Below are positions 1-4,994 of a stretch of 5,903 bases of DNA, piece by piece; within the stretch, counting starts at the first letter, position 1, and every line of letters starts with the position of its first letter. The notes under the pieces were generated by a model that was not told where the DNA came from, made no database searches, and worked only from the letters and a program-made list of their open reading frames with translations. Location of the stretch: positions 1 to 5,903 of the forward strand of contig JAQBWG010000128.1 in assembly GCA_027625225.1 (NCBI GenBank). Direction: 5' to 3'. This DNA comes from Chloroflexota bacterium. Lineage in GTDB: Bacteria; Chloroflexota; Dehalococcoidia; Lucifugimonadales; VGZR01. The position numbers and the translations under genes are program-made.

Positions 1-534
1 CCGGTGCGTCAGTGCGTCGGCCTTCTCGTCAGACCGGATTGTCGTCTCCTGCTGCGCCAGCAATGGCCCCGTGTCCATACCCTCGTCCAGCTTCATCACC
101 GTCACGCCCGTCACCGCATCACCCGCCAGTATCGCCGACGCCACCGGCGACGGCCCACGGTACTTCGGAAGAAGTGAAGGGTGGATGTTTAGACAGCCAA
201 GCGGCGGAATGGCGAGCACTTCCGGCGGCAACAGCTTGCCGTACGCCGCCACCACGCATACGTCCGGCTCCAGTGCCGCCAGCTTTCGCTGCGCGTCGGC
301 ATCCCGCAGCGTCGTTGGCTGATACACAGATAGCCCGTGCTCCAAAGCCAGTCGTTTCACCGGCGGAGACTCCGTTTTCTGACCTCTCCCCGTCGGCCTG
401 TCTGGCTGCGTATACACACCGACGACCTCGTGCCCGGCATCCAGCAAGGCCGTCAGAACCGGCACAGCGAATTCTGGCGTCCCCATGAATACCACTCGCA
501 ATGACTCGCTCAAACCCTCATTTTTCGTATTCAT
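1..534 (-). CDS. fmt: Methionyl-tRNA formyltransferase, N-terminal part (cut by window edge)
   Basis: Transfers a formyl group from 10-formyltetrahydrofolate to the amino group of Met-tRNAfMet, making the cytoplasmic initiator tRNA. The 178 codons seen read without a stop to base 1. Near the start is the family opening VVFMGTPEFAVPVL (residues 14-27), then PDRPTGRGQK (44-53) and the formyltransferase core LNIHPSLLPKYRG (115-127) with the catalytic Asn116 and His118. MDTGP follows at 153-157 with the matching Asp154. Full-length Fmt is about 310 aa, so roughly the N-terminal 57% is present and the C-terminal tRNA-binding domain lies outside. The ATG at 534 has a weak AGG about five bases upstream. 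A TTG at codon 12 would give the more usual LRVVFMGTPEF start, so the first 11 residues are uncertain. It diverges from the small membrane-protein gene at 593. I see no convincing promoter for it. Confidence 0.97.
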   Translation of the reverse strand, partial: MNTKNEGLSESLRVVFMGTPEFAVPVLTALLDAGHEVVGVYTQPDRPTGRGQKTESPPVKRLALEHGLSVYQPTTLRDADAQRKLAALEPDVCVVAAYGKLLPPEVLAIPPLGCLNIHPSLLPKYRGPSPVASAILAGDAVTGVTVMKLDEGMDTGPLLAQQETTIRSDEKADALTHR

Positions 535-592
535 TCATACCTGTTTCGTTGTTTAACTTGACAACTTTTTTGTACTCCCGCACGCTGGACGT

Positions 593-979
593 ATGCAAAA
601 TAGACCTCAACCCCCTTTAGGGCTTTTCTTAGTCGCCCACATCCTTGCATGGGTGGGCTTTTTCATTACCGTTTTCCTTGTGGTAACACAGGTTGACACC
701 TTCACCTTGGACGCTATATTCCTCCTATTTATCCCCAGCTTGCTGTCCGGTCTTGGCCTGTTCTCAGCATATGCACACAAGAAATGGGCCACCAAAATTG
801 GCATCACCATATGGGTTGCGGCAGTTACGTTGACCTTTTATACAATTTTGGGTTCATTCGAGTCTTATGTGTTTTTGTTTTACCTACCTTCGATGGTCAC
901 TCTTGTTGCCGCAGCTTACTTCCGTGAACGCAGGCTTCAAACCCCAAGGGCTAAGGAACCCCGGGAAAGCTGGGACTAG
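593..979 (+). CDS. Small four-helix membrane protein of unknown function
   Basis: I do not recognise a family. The 128-aa product has four hydrophobic stretches that look like membrane helices, at about residues 10-31, 40-60, 68-88 and 91-110. Short polar turns separate them (AHKKWATK at 61-68), and a positively charged tail follows (RERRLQTPRAKEPRESWD). No signal peptide cleavage site, catalytic motif or metal ligand set is evident. Local GC is about 37-53% in the lines I counted, against about 65% in the rhodanese gene, so it may be acquired or just biased by its hydrophobic codons. It starts 58 bases from the divergent fmt start and ends 15 bases before the convergent stop of the 995-1588 gene. 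Support is weakened by a poor ribosome site (GGA only three bases before the ATG) and by no complete promoter. The well-ordered hydrophobic profile still argues that it is a real gene. Confidence 0.62.
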   Translation: MQNRPQPPLGLFLVAHILAWVGFFITVFLVVTQVDTFTLDAIFLLFIPSLLSGLGLFSAYAHKKWATKIGITIWVAAVTLTFYTILGSFESYVFLFYLPSMVTLVAAAYFRERRLQTPRAKEPRESWD

Positions 980-994
980 CCTCGCCGCATCGGC

Positions 995-1588
995 TTACGC
1001 CCGGGTTTCTTTGAACGAAGCCGATACCCTAAGCAGGTATTCTGCTATGAATTCATAGTAACTCCACTCTTCTTTGGAAGGGCTCACATCCATTGGATTG
1101 ATTGGATGCCGAGTCGGAATGAGAAACCAACGACGGTACTTGGGGTCGGCACGCAACTCGATATCCTTACATCGTATGTGGCGCGTCGAAAGGTCCTCAT
1201 TCAGGTATTGGACAATTCCCAGACCGCGGTCCCTTCCCTTCCACTCCAGATGTGAGGGCGGTTTCCAGACCTTTTTCGTACGGAGCGCAATTTTCGGGAA
1301 CCCACGTTCGAGGTGGGGGTCGGGAATAGCGTATTCAGCCTTCCAGTTGTAGGTATGGAATCGGTAAAATGCTCCACACCATCCACACACGTAGAAATGG
1401 ACATAGTCAATAGGCCCTTTCTGTATGTCAATGACGCTGTGGGTGGGCTGGAATAACCGGTTGGTGTGAATCCGCTCCCCATGATGCCTGTACATGGCAA
1501 CCTGAGTGTCCACGCCTATTGCTTGAAGAGCGGCGCAGAATTCTGGCCTCCGGTCTGGATTGGCAATTTGTCGTAATTTCTTCAACAC
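995..1588 (-). CDS. Hypothetical protein with a CGWC motif
   Basis: I recognise no domain. The 197-aa product is soluble, basic and rich in aromatic residues. It has no signal peptide or membrane helix. The only motif-like feature is a C-x-x-C pair, CGWC at residues 68-71, in the aromatic stretch VHFYVCGWCGAFYRF. The surrounding sequence does not resemble thioredoxin, so a metal site or chance are equally possible. His residues are frequent (HH at 35-36, His41, 50, 64, 78). The listed start is GTG at 1588, with an in-frame TGA eight codons upstream and no Shine-Dalgarno. The adjacent TTG, or ATG at 1495 (codon 32, with a weak AGG before it), are alternatives. It begins 32 bases after the stop of the CoxE-type gene on the same strand, so co-transcription is plausible. 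GC of about 50% is lower than that of the neighbouring enzyme genes. Confidence 0.65.
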   Translation of the reverse strand: MLKKLRQIANPDRRPEFCAALQAIGVDTQVAMYRHHGERIHTNRLFQPTHSVIDIQKGPIDYVHFYVCGWCGAFYRFHTYNWKAEYAIPDPHLERGFPKIALRTKKVWKPPSHLEWKGRDRGLGIVQYLNEDLSTRHIRCKDIELRADPKYRRWFLIPTRHPINPMDVSPSKEEWSYYEFIAEYLLRVSASFKETRA

Positions 1589-1620
1589 AGCAATTACACC
1601 AGCAGTAAATCAGGGTAAAC

Positions 1621-2751
1621 TTAACGCCGCATCAACTGGGGCAGTTTCTTCAACTGGGATATATCTCCCGACGCCACGAACCTGTCCACGTACGGCTTCG
1701 CCGCCACCAGGCTCCGCGTCAGCGGCTCGTACCCCTCCGTCTCCATCAGCGGGTTCAGCCACACGAACCGCCGTACCCGCCGCCGGATGCGTCGCACCTC
1801 GCGCGCCAGCTTTTCCGGCTCGCCCGTATCCCACCCGTCGCTCAGCAGGAACACCGTCGTATACCGGTTGAACAACGCCTCGTATCCCGTCGCCAGGTGG
1901 CCTAGTGCCTCGCCGATGCGCGTCCCGCTCGACCAGTGGTCGACCACCTCGCTCACCCGTCGCAACGCCTCGCCGAACGACGGCGCCTTGAGCTGGTGCG
2001 TAACCCGTGTTACCGACGTGCTGAACACGAACGTCTCCACCCGCGACGTATGTTGTCCCACCGAATACGCCAGATGGAGCAGCAGCTTCGCGTGCCTGTC
2101 CATTGAGCCGCTCACGTCCAGTAATAGAACCAAGCGCGGTATGCGGTTCACCCGCCGCCGTCGTGGCAAACGGATGGGATCGCCACCCGACGCAAGATTC
2201 AGACGCATCATGCTTCGCAGATCCGGTACGCCTTTCCGCTTGTGCCGCCGCATCCTGCGCCCCGGTCGCGACGCCAGCGCCCGCACCGTTCGCGACGCGA
2301 TGCGCGACAGCTCGGCAAGCTCGTCCGCGCCGAACATCAGCAGGTCGCGTTCGCGCTTGGCTTCTTCCGCACTTGAGCCTGTTGGGAACACCTGCAGAAA
2401 CGTCGTCTCCGAGTCCGCATCGTGCTCCGGAAGTACCAGCGACCCCGCTTTCGGACGGAACTCCCGCATCTTCCCCAGTTTGTCTCCGCCCGGCCCCTTA
2501 CCTTTCCGCGTGGGCGTCGGGTCGAAATCCCAGAACCGCGCGAAAAGCTGGTCGAACAGCGGCACGTCTTCCCGGCGCGACACCAGAACGCTCCGCAGCG
2601 CCCAGTACACGTGGCCCTGGTCGGGCAGACCCACGATGTCTACCGCGCGCAACGCATCCGCGCTCTCCTTCGGCCCGATAAGCAGGCCGTAGTGCCGGAG
2701 CGCACGGCAGAACTGCGTCACATGTGCCGTTATGTCGTAGCCGAGCGTCAT
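1621..2751 (-). CDS. CoxE-type von Willebrand factor A (VWA) domain protein
   Basis: The 376-aa protein belongs to the VWA/CoxE group. Its founding member is an accessory protein for CO dehydrogenase maturation. Relatives usually work with a MoxR-type AAA+ ATPase (CoxD) to remodel or load metalloenzymes. The N-terminal part (about 1-75) is the helical CoxE region. A charged Arg/Lys/Gly linker with low complexity runs from about 80 to 200 (for example RRMRRHKRK at 165-173). The VWA domain covers about 205-365. All parts of the metal-ion-dependent adhesion site are present: DVSGSM (Asp212, Ser214, Ser216), Thr277 in SSGTRIG, and Asp305 in LLSDGWD. RRFVWLNPL near 327-335 is also typical. The protein looks intact and cytoplasmic. 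The ATG at 2751 is the only start after an in-frame TAG four codons upstream. No partner ATPase or CO dehydrogenase subunit lies in the window, so the role in CO metabolism is not supported here and I give no symbol. Confidence 0.9.
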   Translation of the reverse strand: MTLGYDITAHVTQFCRALRHYGLLIGPKESADALRAVDIVGLPDQGHVYWALRSVLVSRREDVPLFDQLFARFWDFDPTPTRKGKGPGGDKLGKMREFRPKAGSLVLPEHDADSETTFLQVFPTGSSAEEAKRERDLLMFGADELAELSRIASRTVRALASRPGRRMRRHKRKGVPDLRSMMRLNLASGGDPIRLPRRRRVNRIPRLVLLLDVSGSMDRHAKLLLHLAYSVGQHTSRVETFVFSTSVTRVTHQLKAPSFGEALRRVSEVVDHWSSGTRIGEALGHLATGYEALFNRYTTVFLLSDGWDTGEPEKLAREVRRIRRRVRRFVWLNPLMETEGYEPLTRSLVAAKPYVDRFVASGDISQLKKLPQLMRR

Positions 2752-2760
2752 ATCGTGAGC

Positions 2761-2788
2761 ATTCTAGCAGCCATAACCAGAGGTTGAA
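2761..2788 (-). promoter_or_regulatory. Predicted promoter of the CoxE-type gene (leaderless)
   Basis: Read on the minus strand, TAGAAT (2766-2761) differs from the sigma-70 -10 consensus at one position. A weaker -35, TTCAAC (2788-2783), lies 16 bases upstream. Only nine bases separate the -10 box from the ATG at 2751, so transcription should start on or within a few bases of the start codon. No Shine-Dalgarno exists there. The -35 overlaps the -35 of the divergent rhodanese promoter. Confidence 0.5.
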
Positions 2789-2812
2789 CTACATCCGCCA
2801 GATGCATATAGT
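2784..2812 (+). promoter_or_regulatory. Predicted sigma-70 promoter of the rhodanese gene
   Basis: TTGAAC (2784-2789) and TATAGT (2807-2812) are separated by exactly 17 bases, and each is one or two mismatches from consensus. The expected start of transcription is near 2819, which gives a leader of about 25 bases holding the strong ribosome site. The -35 box overlaps that of the divergent CoxE-type promoter, so the two genes may compete for polymerase or share a regulator. Confidence 0.65.
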
Positions 2813-2832
2813 CTTTCCAGCCCTGGTTTTAT

Positions 2833-2840
2833 GAGGAGGA
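2833..2840 (+). promoter_or_regulatory. Shine-Dalgarno that fixes a GTG start
   Basis: GAGGAGGA lies four to five bases before the GTG at 2845. It is a near-perfect anti-Shine-Dalgarno match and selects GTG as the rhodanese start. The ATG at 2831 is in another frame and sits within the site itself. Confidence 0.85.
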
Positions 2841-2844
2841 CGCA

Positions 2845-3696
2845 GTGGCAGATTCCAGCGAACACGTACTTGTCAGCACCGAATGGGTGGCCGCGCACCT
2901 GAACGACCCCCGCATCGCCATCGCCGAGGTCGACTCGCATCCCGACGACACCTACGCCGTCGGTCACATCCCCGGGGCGGTGAGTTGGGGATTGCACACC
3001 GACTTCGAGGACCGCATCCGGCGCGACATCCCCACGCCGCAGGGCCTCTCCGTGCTCCTCAGCAAATCGGGAGTAGATAGGAACACCACCCTCATCCTCT
3101 ACGGCGACGGCCACAATCGCTCCGCCACCTGGGCCTTCTGGGTGCTGAAGTACTACGGCCACCCCGACGTGCGCATCATGGACGGCGGACGCTATAAATG
3201 GGAGACGGAGAACAGGCCATTTAGCAAGGACGTCCCTAAGCGACAGCCCACCAGCTACGGAGTCTCCAACCCCGACCACAGCCTGCGCGCCCTCCGCGAG
3301 CACATCCTCGGACGGCTCGGCAACGCGTCCACCAAGCTGCTCGACACCCGTGCACTCGAAGAGTACACCGGCCAGCTCACCGCCGCGCCCGGCGGACACC
3401 AGCCCGACATCTACCGCAAGGGCCGCATCCCCGGCGCCATCCACATCCCCTGGGACGATGCCGAAGCCAAAGACGGCAGCTTCAAGCCCGTCGAAGAGCT
3501 TCGCAAGCTATACGCCTCCAAAGACCTCACGACCGAAGACGAAATCATCACCTACTGCCGTCTCGGCGTCCGTGCATCCTATAGCTGGTTCGTCTTAAAG
3601 TATCTGCTCGGCTACAAGGACGTGAAGAACTACGACGGCTCCTGGACCGAGTGGGGCAACGCCATTGGCGTGCCCATTGAGACAGACCAACCCTAA
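2845..3696 (+). CDS. Two-domain rhodanese, thiosulfate sulfurtransferase type
   Basis: This cytoplasmic sulfurtransferase moves a sulfane sulfur from a donor such as thiosulfate to a thiophilic acceptor such as cyanide or a protein thiol, through a cysteine persulfide. Its 283 aa match the usual length of tandem-domain rhodaneses. The N-terminal domain (about 8-128) has the family motif YAVGHIPGAVSW (37-48). Its loop position reads YGDGHNRSA without a cysteine, so it is the usual inactive domain. The C-terminal domain (about 160-278) repeats the motif as RKGRIPGAIHIPW and carries the active loop CRLGVRAS with catalytic Cys238. The CRxGxR form points to thiosulfate rather than 3-mercaptopyruvate, whose enzymes typically have CGSGVT. 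There is no signal peptide. GC is about 65% and no damage is seen. It is divergent from the CoxE-type gene and appears to be transcribed alone. The true acceptor cannot be read from the sequence. Confidence 0.95.
   Translation: MADSSEHVLVSTEWVAAHLNDPRIAIAEVDSHPDDTYAVGHIPGAVSWGLHTDFEDRIRRDIPTPQGLSVLLSKSGVDRNTTLILYGDGHNRSATWAFWVLKYYGHPDVRIMDGGRYKWETENRPFSKDVPKRQPTSYGVSNPDHSLRALREHILGRLGNASTKLLDTRALEEYTGQLTAAPGGHQPDIYRKGRIPGAIHIPWDDAEAKDGSFKPVEELRKLYASKDLTTEDEIITYCRLGVRASYSWFVLKYLLGYKDVKNYDGSWTEWGNAIGVPIETDQP
3677..3696 (+). repeat. Direct repeat, copy 1 (end of rhodanese gene)
   Basis: These last 20 bases of the rhodanese gene, stop codon included, match 3928-3947 at 18 of 20 positions. The two differences are both A/G. 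TCGCGA follows in each copy, directly in copy 2 and after five extra bases in copy 1. Confidence 0.75.
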
Positions 3697-3776
3697 CGTT
3701 GTCGCGACCGCATACTCACCTTCGCAACCACATGTTTCACAAAACTAGGGGTGCAGTCTCAACGCCGAGCCCGGGG

Positions 3777-3876
3777 AGTCTAGAGGGGCCAGCCCCTATA
3801 CCGGGGGAACTGGGGGTGTCCCCCAGTAGTTTCTTCCCCCTTCCTTGGCAAGGAAGGGGGTCAGGGGGATGGTCGA
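3777..3876. repeat. GC-rich hairpin cassette, probable dispersed repeat
   Basis: Three perfect inverted repeats stand in a row: AGGGG/CCCCT (3784-3797), ACTGGGGG/CCCCCAGT with a three-base loop (3809-3827), and CCCCCTTCCTTG/CAAGGAAGGGGG around a single base (3836-3860). The segment ends with TCAGGGGGATGGTCGAAGG. From memory, this arrangement resembles short non-coding repeats scattered through many Dehalococcoidia-like genomes. I cannot confirm that here, since only one copy is in the window. It may also act as the transcription end of the rhodanese gene, although no proper T-run follows either large hairpin. Confidence 0.65.
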
Positions 3877-3927
3877 AGGCAGATAATATGCTTACATATA
3901 TACCAAATGGCATACAAGTAAGGGCGG

Positions 3928-3947
3928 TTGAGACAGGCCAGCCCTAA
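3928..3947 (+). repeat. Direct repeat, copy 2 (detached rhodanese tail)
   Basis: Second copy of 3677-3696, with 18 of 20 bases identical including the TAA. It lies 251 bases further on, past the hairpin cassette. In the frame matching the rhodanese it reads VETGQP-stop against IETDQP-stop. Similarity upstream of the 20 bases is lost at once. Confidence 0.72.
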
Positions 3948-3966
3948 TCGCGATAAGATTATGCAA

Positions 3967-3981
3967 CGCCGCATAGCGGCG
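3967..3981 (+). promoter_or_regulatory. Small leader hairpin before the aminotransferase
   Basis: CGCCGC and GCGGCG flank a three-base ATA loop. The hairpin ends six bases before the Shine-Dalgarno AAGGAG. It is too short and has no T-run to be a terminator. It might affect translation or mRNA stability, or be chance. Confidence 0.35.
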
Positions 3982-3987
3982 AGACAG

Positions 3988-3993
3988 AAGGAG
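3988..3993 (+). promoter_or_regulatory. Shine-Dalgarno fixing the aminotransferase start
   Basis: AAGGAG lies six bases before the ATG at 4000. The frame is open further upstream to a possible GTG/TTG near 3928, but those 24 codons would translate the repeat copy and the leader hairpin. The strong site therefore selects 4000. Confidence 0.85.
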
Positions 3994-3999
3994 CAGTAC

Positions 4000-4902
4000 A
4001 TGACTACAAAAGAGCGAGTCGCATGGATTAACGGCAAAACCGTCCCCGAAAGCCAGGCTACCATCTCCATCAACGACGTCGGCTTTCTCTATGGCGACGC
4101 CGTGTTCGACACCACCCGCACCTTCAACAAGCGCATCTTCAAGCTGAAGGAGCACCTCGACCGCTTCTACGACTCGCTCAAATACATGCGCATAGACCCC
4201 GGCATGACCAAGGACGAGATGGCTAAAGTCACTATGGACATCCTCAACGCCAACATCCCGCTCCTCGGCCCCAACGACGACTACTGGGTCTCCCAGCGCG
4301 TCTCCCGCGGCGTGCGCGGCACCGGCCAGGCGCTCAAAGCCACCGTGGTCATCGAATGCCACCCGCTGCCTCTCAAGGAGCGGGCCAAGTCCTTCCGTGA
4401 CGGACTCCAAGTCATCATTCCATCTGTGCGTCGCACCCCGCCCGAGTCCATGAGCCCGCGCGCCAAGGTGCACAACTACATCAACATGATTCAGGGCGAC
4501 CTCGAAGTGAAGTCGCAGAACCCTGACGCCCTCGCCATCCTGCTCGACATGAACGGCAACATCGCCGAGGGCCTGGGCAGCAACTTCTTCATCGTGAAGG
4601 ACGGCGTGCTCGTCACCCCGCGCGACCAGTTCGTGCTCGGCGGTATCAGCCGCGAGACGGCCATCGAACTGGCCCACGAATTGAACCTGGAAGTGGTCAA
4701 GCAGGACATAGACCTCTTCGACGCCTACACCGCCGACGAGGCCTTCGTCACCTCCACCAGCTACTGCATCTGCCCTGTGTCCACCTTCAACGGCATGAAG
4801 ATTGGCTCCGGCAAGACCGGCCCGGTCACCGACCGGCTGCAAAAAGCCTACAGCGGCCTGGTGAACATGGACTTTGTCGCCCAGTATCAGGCGCACCTTT
4901 AG
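4000..4902 (+). CDS. Class IV PLP aminotransferase, probably branched-chain amino acid aminotransferase
   Basis: This 300-aa fold-type IV pyridoxal-phosphate enzyme most likely interconverts Leu/Ile/Val and 2-oxoglutarate with the branched 2-oxoacids and glutamate. The N-terminal domain has FLYGDAVFDTTR (29-40) and HLDRFYDS, whose Arg55 should hold the cofactor phosphate. The catalytic Lys156 sits in RAKVHNYIN. GNIAEGLGSNFF (186-197) supplies the conserved Glu190 that contacts the PLP ring. GGISRE (214-219) and TSTSYCICP (251-259) form the remaining phosphate and substrate loops. Length is normal and the gene is intact. Substrate is the uncertain part: D-amino acid transaminases, aminodeoxychorismate lyases and R-amine transaminases share this fold, and DTTRTFN is not a textbook branched-chain motif. 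The branched-chain oxoacid dehydrogenase gene immediately downstream favours branched-chain substrates. That gene has its own promoter, so the link is functional rather than an operon. Confidence 0.9.
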   Translation: MTTKERVAWINGKTVPESQATISINDVGFLYGDAVFDTTRTFNKRIFKLKEHLDRFYDSLKYMRIDPGMTKDEMAKVTMDILNANIPLLGPNDDYWVSQRVSRGVRGTGQALKATVVIECHPLPLKERAKSFRDGLQVIIPSVRRTPPESMSPRAKVHNYINMIQGDLEVKSQNPDALAILLDMNGNIAEGLGSNFFIVKDGVLVTPRDQFVLGGISRETAIELAHELNLEVVKQDIDLFDAYTADEAFVTSTSYCICPVSTFNGMKIGSGKTGPVTDRLQKAYSGLVNMDFVAQYQAHL

Positions 4903-4924
4903 TTAACCTCGTCCACATGGACTC

Positions 4925-4958
4925 AAGGGGCCAGCCCAATGGCTGGCCCCTTTGCTTT
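4925..4958 (+). terminator. Intrinsic terminator after the aminotransferase
   Basis: A perfect 12-bp stem (AAGGGGCCAGCC at 4925-4936 with GGCTGGCCCCTT at 4941-4952) closes a CAAT loop and runs into TTTGCTTT. It starts 22 bases after the stop codon, and its tail touches the -35 box of the next promoter. Confidence 0.92.
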
Positions 4959-4986
4959 GACGCAGCTTTCACCACCTCCATATAAT
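4957..4986 (+). promoter_or_regulatory. Consensus promoter for the E1 alpha gene (leaderless)
   Basis: TTGACG (4957-4962) and a perfect TATAAT (4981-4986) are 18 bases apart. Eight bases separate the -10 box from the ATG at 4995, so the transcript should begin at or one to two bases before the start codon. No Shine-Dalgarno is present. The in-frame TGA at 4986-4988 rules out an earlier start. Confidence 0.8.
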
Positions 4987-4994
4987 GACCTGAC

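Larger units (their letters stand above)
3697..3999. other. Intergenic gap of 303 bases without a credible gene
   Basis: The gap between the rhodanese and the aminotransferase holds, in order: about 60 unremarkable bases, the hairpin cassette (about 3777-3876), an A/T-rich stretch (3881-3918), the second copy of the rhodanese tail (3928-3947), and a short leader with a small hairpin and the aminotransferase ribosome site. Its open frame of 82 codons is low-complexity read-through of the hairpin cassette. No promoter for the aminotransferase stands out: TTGAGA at 3928 with TAAGAT at 3954 has a 20-base spacer, which is too long. Confidence 0.7.

Noticed and set aside
68..71. CGWC in the 197-aa protein as a thioredoxin active site (coordinates here are protein residues)
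   Set aside because: The surrounding residues lack the thioredoxin-fold pattern and the later cis-proline context. It is kept only as a Cys-x-x-Cys observation.
12..488. 158-codon plus-strand open frame over fmt
   Set aside because: Pro/Ala/Arg-rich low-complexity sequence opposite the conserved fmt coding strand.
558..563. Perfect TTGACA -35 box upstream of the 593 gene
   Set aside because: No acceptable -10 box lies 15-19 bases downstream (the sequence there is GC-rich), and the ATG would follow too closely. A minus-strand TTGCAT/TACAAA pair for fmt is also too weak to call.
940..1015. Possible bidirectional terminator between the convergent genes
   Set aside because: Two CCCGGG sites face each other about 40 bases apart, but the arms pair imperfectly and no T-run follows, so I do not call it.
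1787..2692. 301- and 192-codon plus-strand open frames opposite the CoxE-type gene
   Set aside because: Ser/Arg/Pro-rich shadows of the high-GC minus-strand gene, whose MIDAS motifs are intact.
2764..3444. 226-codon minus-strand open frame opposite the rhodanese
   Set aside because: Antisense shadow with Val/Gly/Ala-rich composition. The plus strand encodes a complete rhodanese with its catalytic cysteine.
3699..3947. 82-codon plus-strand open frame between rhodanese and aminotransferase
   Set aside because: It has no ATG start or ribosome site and simply translates the hairpin cassette into Pro/Gly/Ser-rich low-complexity sequence. Such frames are typical spurious products of repeats.
3892..4896. 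334-codon minus-strand open frame opposite the aminotransferase
   Set aside because: It is antisense to a gene with clear PLP motifs. Its Val/Gly/His/Asp-rich composition is the usual mirror of a GC-rich coding strand.
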